A DNA stretch of 64,000 nt from Urophycis tenuis (Eukaryota > Chordata > Actinopteri > Gadiformes > Phycidae), in NCBI GenBank assembly GCA_036785325.1, contig JAXIVH010000002.1, forward strand, positions 4,146,629 through 4,210,628, given 5' to 3'. Shown piece by piece: positions 60,989-64,000 of the stretch. The position numbers were made by a program, and so were the translations under genes. The notes below the pieces were generated by a model. That model had not been told where the DNA came from and made no database searches. It saw nothing but the letters and a program-made list of their open reading frames with translations. Each line of letters starts with the position of its first letter. The stretch's first letter is position 1.

Positions 60989-62908
60989 CTGCAGACGGGG
61001 GAAGGGTGAGTCACGTAAGGTGTATTAAATACATTCACGTGTGGAGTGTGTACATTTACTCCTGATACAGCGGGTAGTTTCGATGTTGTGCTTTTTATGA
61101 CAACGTAAACTTTAGTTACGTTGCTGCATGTTTGCTCGCTCTCCTGCCAGTTTACGCTATAATCGTGTCATCGTTTGTTACGTGCCAATGCAGGTATTTT
61201 AAACATTTGGCTTAGTATTCCCTCTAGTGGTTAATGAAGGCAAACACATTTAGTCTTTTATTTACTTTTTCTGTCCTCTAAAATACAGTTACTGCTTAAT
61301 CTAATGCGTGTAGTTGCACATACAACGTTTGAAGTACATGGTCAAGTTTAAATATCAAGCGGAGCTACATACTGTATCCCAGTCCCTGGACAAAGTACTT
61401 GAGGGCTTCGGTCAGTTTAGCTGGCTGTTGAGTGAAAGAACACAACAGAGGGTTGGACAAAGAGGTTAGCTAGAACCCTATCCTAGTGAATTTGATGAGC
61501 TATTTAGCTAGCCACTGTGTTGCTAGGTTACCTGATCCACCTGGGGAAGTCCTCCGCAGTCGGCCATCTTGGTCAAAGAGGAGAGAGAGAGTTTGGTGAG
61601 AGCCAAGATAAGGCACAAGTCTGGCTTTTCTACTTTGGTCACATACACCAGAAAAAGCACCTGTCTGAAGCCTGATAGACTGAATGATTAAGACTAGGAT
61701 TAAGACTAGATTAGGATTAACATTGCATTTGGCGCTTCTCAAAAACAACGACATGTTGATCTGCATTATCGTAATTTGTACTGAGATGGTCAGCAGGGTA
61801 CCTTGAGCAGTGTGGTTCTGGTGGGGTCCAGCTTGGAGTTACAGTCGACCACTACCTCCAGTGAGGGGGAATCGTCTCCGGCAATCAACAGAGACGAACA
61901 CCTACCAAAAAACAACCCCAGCGCAGCCACGTCAGTGTGTTTCACGGTACCAACTAAACGCGCATATCCAAAAGAAAAGGTAGAACCACCTTTGAGTCAG
62001 CAAAGTTAATTTATTTTTATCTGCAGTTTTATAATTGCACCAGTGCGGCCACAGGTGGGGTGTCCAATGCGGAACAAATAAAATAAAATAAACAGACAGA
62101 AGTTGGTCGGAGGTCCTGTGGCTGGTACTCACTTGAGGGTTTTGCCGTTATTGTGCGCCCCGGGAACCGGCCTCTTCAGCTCCAGGGCCGTCCGGCTGTT
62201 GTAGCTGCGCAGGAACTGCGCCACGTTCGACTCGTTCATGTATGTCATGATGTCGTGGCGGAATGTGGCGATGACATCGTGGTTGGTCTCAATCTCTTTC
62301 TGAGGAAGGTTGAGGAGGCAACGTGAGGGCAGGTCTGTCAGGGTGACCGCACGCTAGAAACTCTTAAAGACACGGCATATGCTATCCTTTGTTATACACG
62401 GGATTATATACCGAAGCGTTACCTTTCCAAAGAGGTGTGCGATGACTGTCTCAGTCACGGTCTGGGTCCATTCTGTGAACTGAAACACACACACAGTTAA
62501 ATGAAACGTACAATTCTTGGTTTGAATCTGAGCTGAGCTAACTTAATTTGACATTGGGTTGTTTTGACCTGTCCCTGTCATACAGTGAAAGACCATCCAT
62601 AATTCCATGGACTGATGAATACAATCTGTGGGACTGAAAGGTGATCATTTACCTTACTTGTCATGGAGTCCACTATCCCTTCAGCATTGGCGTTCATATT
62701 GATCAGAACCAAGCCTTCTACCATGTCAGGGTAGTTCAGCTGTAACAAACACACACACAAATTATTATTGTGATGATACAATTGTGACCTATTTAAAATG
62801 TGTGTGTGTGTGTGTGTGTGTGCTTCCATCACGTCACACTCACAGCAAATCTGGTCAGGATGTTGGCACCTGCTCCAACTCCAAACCCGATCACGCTGGT
62901 GAACCTGT

Positions 62909-62989
<81 letters not shown>

Positions 62990-63615
62990 ACACACATATC
63001 TTGGTCAGATCAGTGAGCCCATATCCTCTGCCCCTGATCATTTAATTCTGCTGTTATGACTTAGGTATGACTTAGTCATGACTTGGCAATGATGTAGTTA
63101 TGACATAGCTATAAGATCTCACCCAAAGTGGTTGAGGACGATGGGAAGCGTTTCAGACAGCTGGTCCATGGAAGGATAGGTGTACCTTGTGTGTGAAGAG
63201 ACTGTGGTTAAGAATGACGGGTAGGAAGAGGATGAAACGGAGAGAACACTGTATCCTAAACAAGGTGAGCTTTACTCACTCTGTGGCCAAGGACACGGCG
63301 CCCTCGTGCTGTCCTGGGGCATTAACGTGAAGCACGGGGAAGTGTCTGGCGATCTCCTGCATGTCCTCGTGGTTGAAGAAGCCATCGAAACACATCTTGT
63401 CTGTAGGAGGAAAGTGACAGGGAGACAGGCGGGTTATATTACATTATAGGTTATATCTCATTTTATGTGCTATAAAGTATGATCGGTGGTCGGATGTGCT
63501 GGGACTCACGGTTCAATCCGATGTCGTGATAGGTCAGGATGACGGGGCGGTTGGGTTTGGTAATCCCTGCCATGGTGCAGTAGACCTTTCCATACTGGGT
63601 GTCTACGTGGTCCTC
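60720..63615 (-). CDS. ndrg1: NDRG1-type protein, 3' part, 11 exons
   Basis: N-myc downstream-regulated family: cytosolic proteins with an alpha/beta-hydrolase fold but no catalytic triad, linked to stress response, trafficking and differentiation. Exons in transcript order: 63510-63615, 63280-63400, 63123-63185, 62844-62904, 62653-62739, 62423-62479, 62133-62299, 61802-61901, 61532-61567, 61373-61424, 60720-60988. Phases match throughout; 372 residues. The N-terminus lies off the right edge. PVILTYHDIGLNH, HEDMQEIARHF, GVGAGANILTRFALN, MVEGLVLIN, MADCGGLPQ and FVQGLGY are family signatures. MADC, PAKL and FVQG favour NDRG1 over NDRG2-4, and so do the tandem C-terminal repeats. Odd points: the usual GWxDWA reads GIVDSM, and the tail ends SKPVFC instead of MEVSC. 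A diverged fish paralogue is likely; a or b not resolved. Confidence 0.87.
60754..60849 (-). repeat. 48-bp perfect coding tandem duplication
   Basis: 60,754-60,801 and 60,802-60,849 are identical base for base. The sequence at 60,870-60,894 is a degenerate relative. Confidence 0.97.
61373..61424 (-). CDS. ndrg1: ndrg1 exon, PAKLTEALKYFVQGLGY
   Basis: Seventeen codons plus the first base of Met. Acceptor CTCAACAG, donor GTATGT. Confidence 0.92.
61532..61567 (-). CDS. ndrg1: ndrg1 exon, MADCGGLPQVDQ
   Basis: Twelve-codon micro-exon. Acceptor TTTGACCAAG is weak (no pyrimidine tract immediately before AAG), donor GTAACC. Micro-exon size matches the family. Confidence 0.88.
61802..61901 (-). CDS. 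ndrg1: ndrg1 exon, CSSLLIAGDDSPSLEVVVDC
   Basis: 33 codons ending TRTTLLK. The first base completes a Lys codon. Donor GTACCC. Confidence 0.93.
62133..62299 (-). CDS. ndrg1: ndrg1 exon with YNSRTALELKRPVPG
   Basis: Begins KEIETNHDVIATFRHDI and ends GKTL plus AA of a Lys codon. Donor GTGAGT. Confidence 0.93.
62423..62479 (-). CDS. ndrg1: ndrg1 exon, FTEWTQTVTETVIAHLFGK
   Basis: Nineteen codons, the usual 57-base NDRG exon. WTQ and HLFGK match NDRG1. Confidence 0.93.
62653..62739 (-). CDS. ndrg1: ndrg1 exon, LNYPDMVEGLVLINMNANAE
   Basis: Twenty-nine codons, family-typical length. Ends GIVDSMTSK where relatives have two Trp residues. Confidence 0.94.
62844..62904 (-). CDS. ndrg1: ndrg1 exon, FTSVIGFGVGAGANILTRFA
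   Basis: Encodes the nucleophile-elbow equivalent GVGAGA, which lacks a catalytic Ser as in the rest of the family. The acceptor CACAG lies right beside a (CA)n/(TG)n repeat. Confidence 0.94.
62913..62987. repeat. (CA)n repeat abutting an ndrg1 acceptor
   Basis: Read on the minus strand, a TG run of about 75 bases ends 8 bases before the exon at 62,904, so no polypyrimidine tract of ordinary type is present. A smaller TG run is at 62,801-62,821. Confidence 0.95.
63123..63185 (-). CDS. ndrg1: ndrg1 exon, YTYPSMDQLSETLPIVLNHF
   Basis: Matches YPSMDQL of NDRG1. Acceptor CACACAAG, donor GTGAGA. Confidence 0.93.
63280..63400 (-). CDS. ndrg1: ndrg1 exon, KMCFDGFFNHEDMQEIARHF
   Basis: Forty-one codons including both split ones. 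Contains VLHVNAPGQHEGA where relatives read VDAPGQ. Confidence 0.94.
63510..63615 (-). CDS. ndrg1: ndrg1 most 5' exon in window, KPNRPVILTYHDIGLN
   Basis: Acceptor GTGTCTCAG, so further exons lie upstream beyond position 64,000. Donor GTGAGT. Confidence 0.94.
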
Positions 63616-64000
63616 CTGAGACACACACACATACCACAGGCCTGTTGGTAACATGTCCTTTTTTTGCGCAATACTCAATCATTTACTCCATTGTGAGAAA
63701 CACTGGATACAAGTAATAAACCGTGGTTTGAAGTGATTTTAGAACAGCTTACAAAAGACTACAGAGCAGGATGTCATAAATTACACACAGCAAAATAAAG
63801 TGTGATAATTTATGGAAAACTACGTTTTTTACACCAAGCAATGCAGCTCCTCAAGACAGCAAAATGGTTGCCAAACTATAGATTTTGAGATTGCCAGTGC
63901 ATTTATACAAAAGATGTAATGTTATGCGGTCACAAATGTGTGTTTACAGTATAAATAATTTTTCAATGACCTCAAGCTAGAATCAAGGACCTGAACTATC
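63616..64000 (-). other. ndrg1 intron, running off the window
   Basis: No further exon recognised in the last 385 bases. Confidence 0.6.

Overview
The window is vertebrate nuclear DNA, almost certainly from a ray-finned (teleost) fish. It has split genes with GT-AG introns, proteins very close to known vertebrate DYRK1B, ALDH2 and NDRG1, tRNA-derived SINEs with the tail common in fish, and very dense dinucleotide and poly-C repeats. The repeat load would fit a microsatellite-rich lineage such as gadiforms, but that is only a guess.

Layout. (1) Positions 1 to about 27,850 hold no gene I can recognise. They are AT-rich with several microsatellites and a few promoter-like patches, and may contain untranslated 5' exons and regulatory DNA of the next gene. 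(2) 27,934-38,495 (+) is a complete dyrk1b: 12 coding exons, 676 codons, every junction in phase. (3) 38,496-45,100 holds the dyrk1b 3'UTR and then repeats: a tandem series of diverged tRNA-SINE-like units at 41.4-43.5 kb, interrupted by a 618-bp terminal-inverted-repeat element flanked by TA. (4) 45,296-53,519 (+) is a complete aldh2: 13 coding exons, 518 codons. (5) 53.7-60.5 kb is a mosaic of duplicated DNA: a decayed piece of dyrk1b exons 9-10 with its intron, an inverted copy of dyrk1b intron 10 sequence, two 568-bp foldback elements in opposite orientation, a complete SINE, two minisatellite-like arrays and a second copy of a sequence found at 12.8 kb. (6) 60,720-63,615 (-) is the 3' part of an NDRG1-type gene (11 exons, 372 codons). 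Its first exons lie beyond the right edge.

The three genes do not form a known pathway: a nuclear dual-specificity kinase, a mitochondrial aldehyde dehydrogenase and a cytosolic alpha/beta-hydrolase-fold protein. dyrk1b and aldh2 run the same way; aldh2 and ndrg1 are tail to tail across the mosaic.

The most notable observations are: an in-frame 63-bp tandem repeat that carries the 5' splice site of dyrk1b exon 10, giving four equivalent donors; dispersal of dyrk1b intron and exon pieces 19-21 kb downstream; the pair of inverted foldback elements; and a near-perfect 100-bp palindrome in aldh2 intron 8. All gene models were assembled by eye from the sequence, with no transcript or database support.
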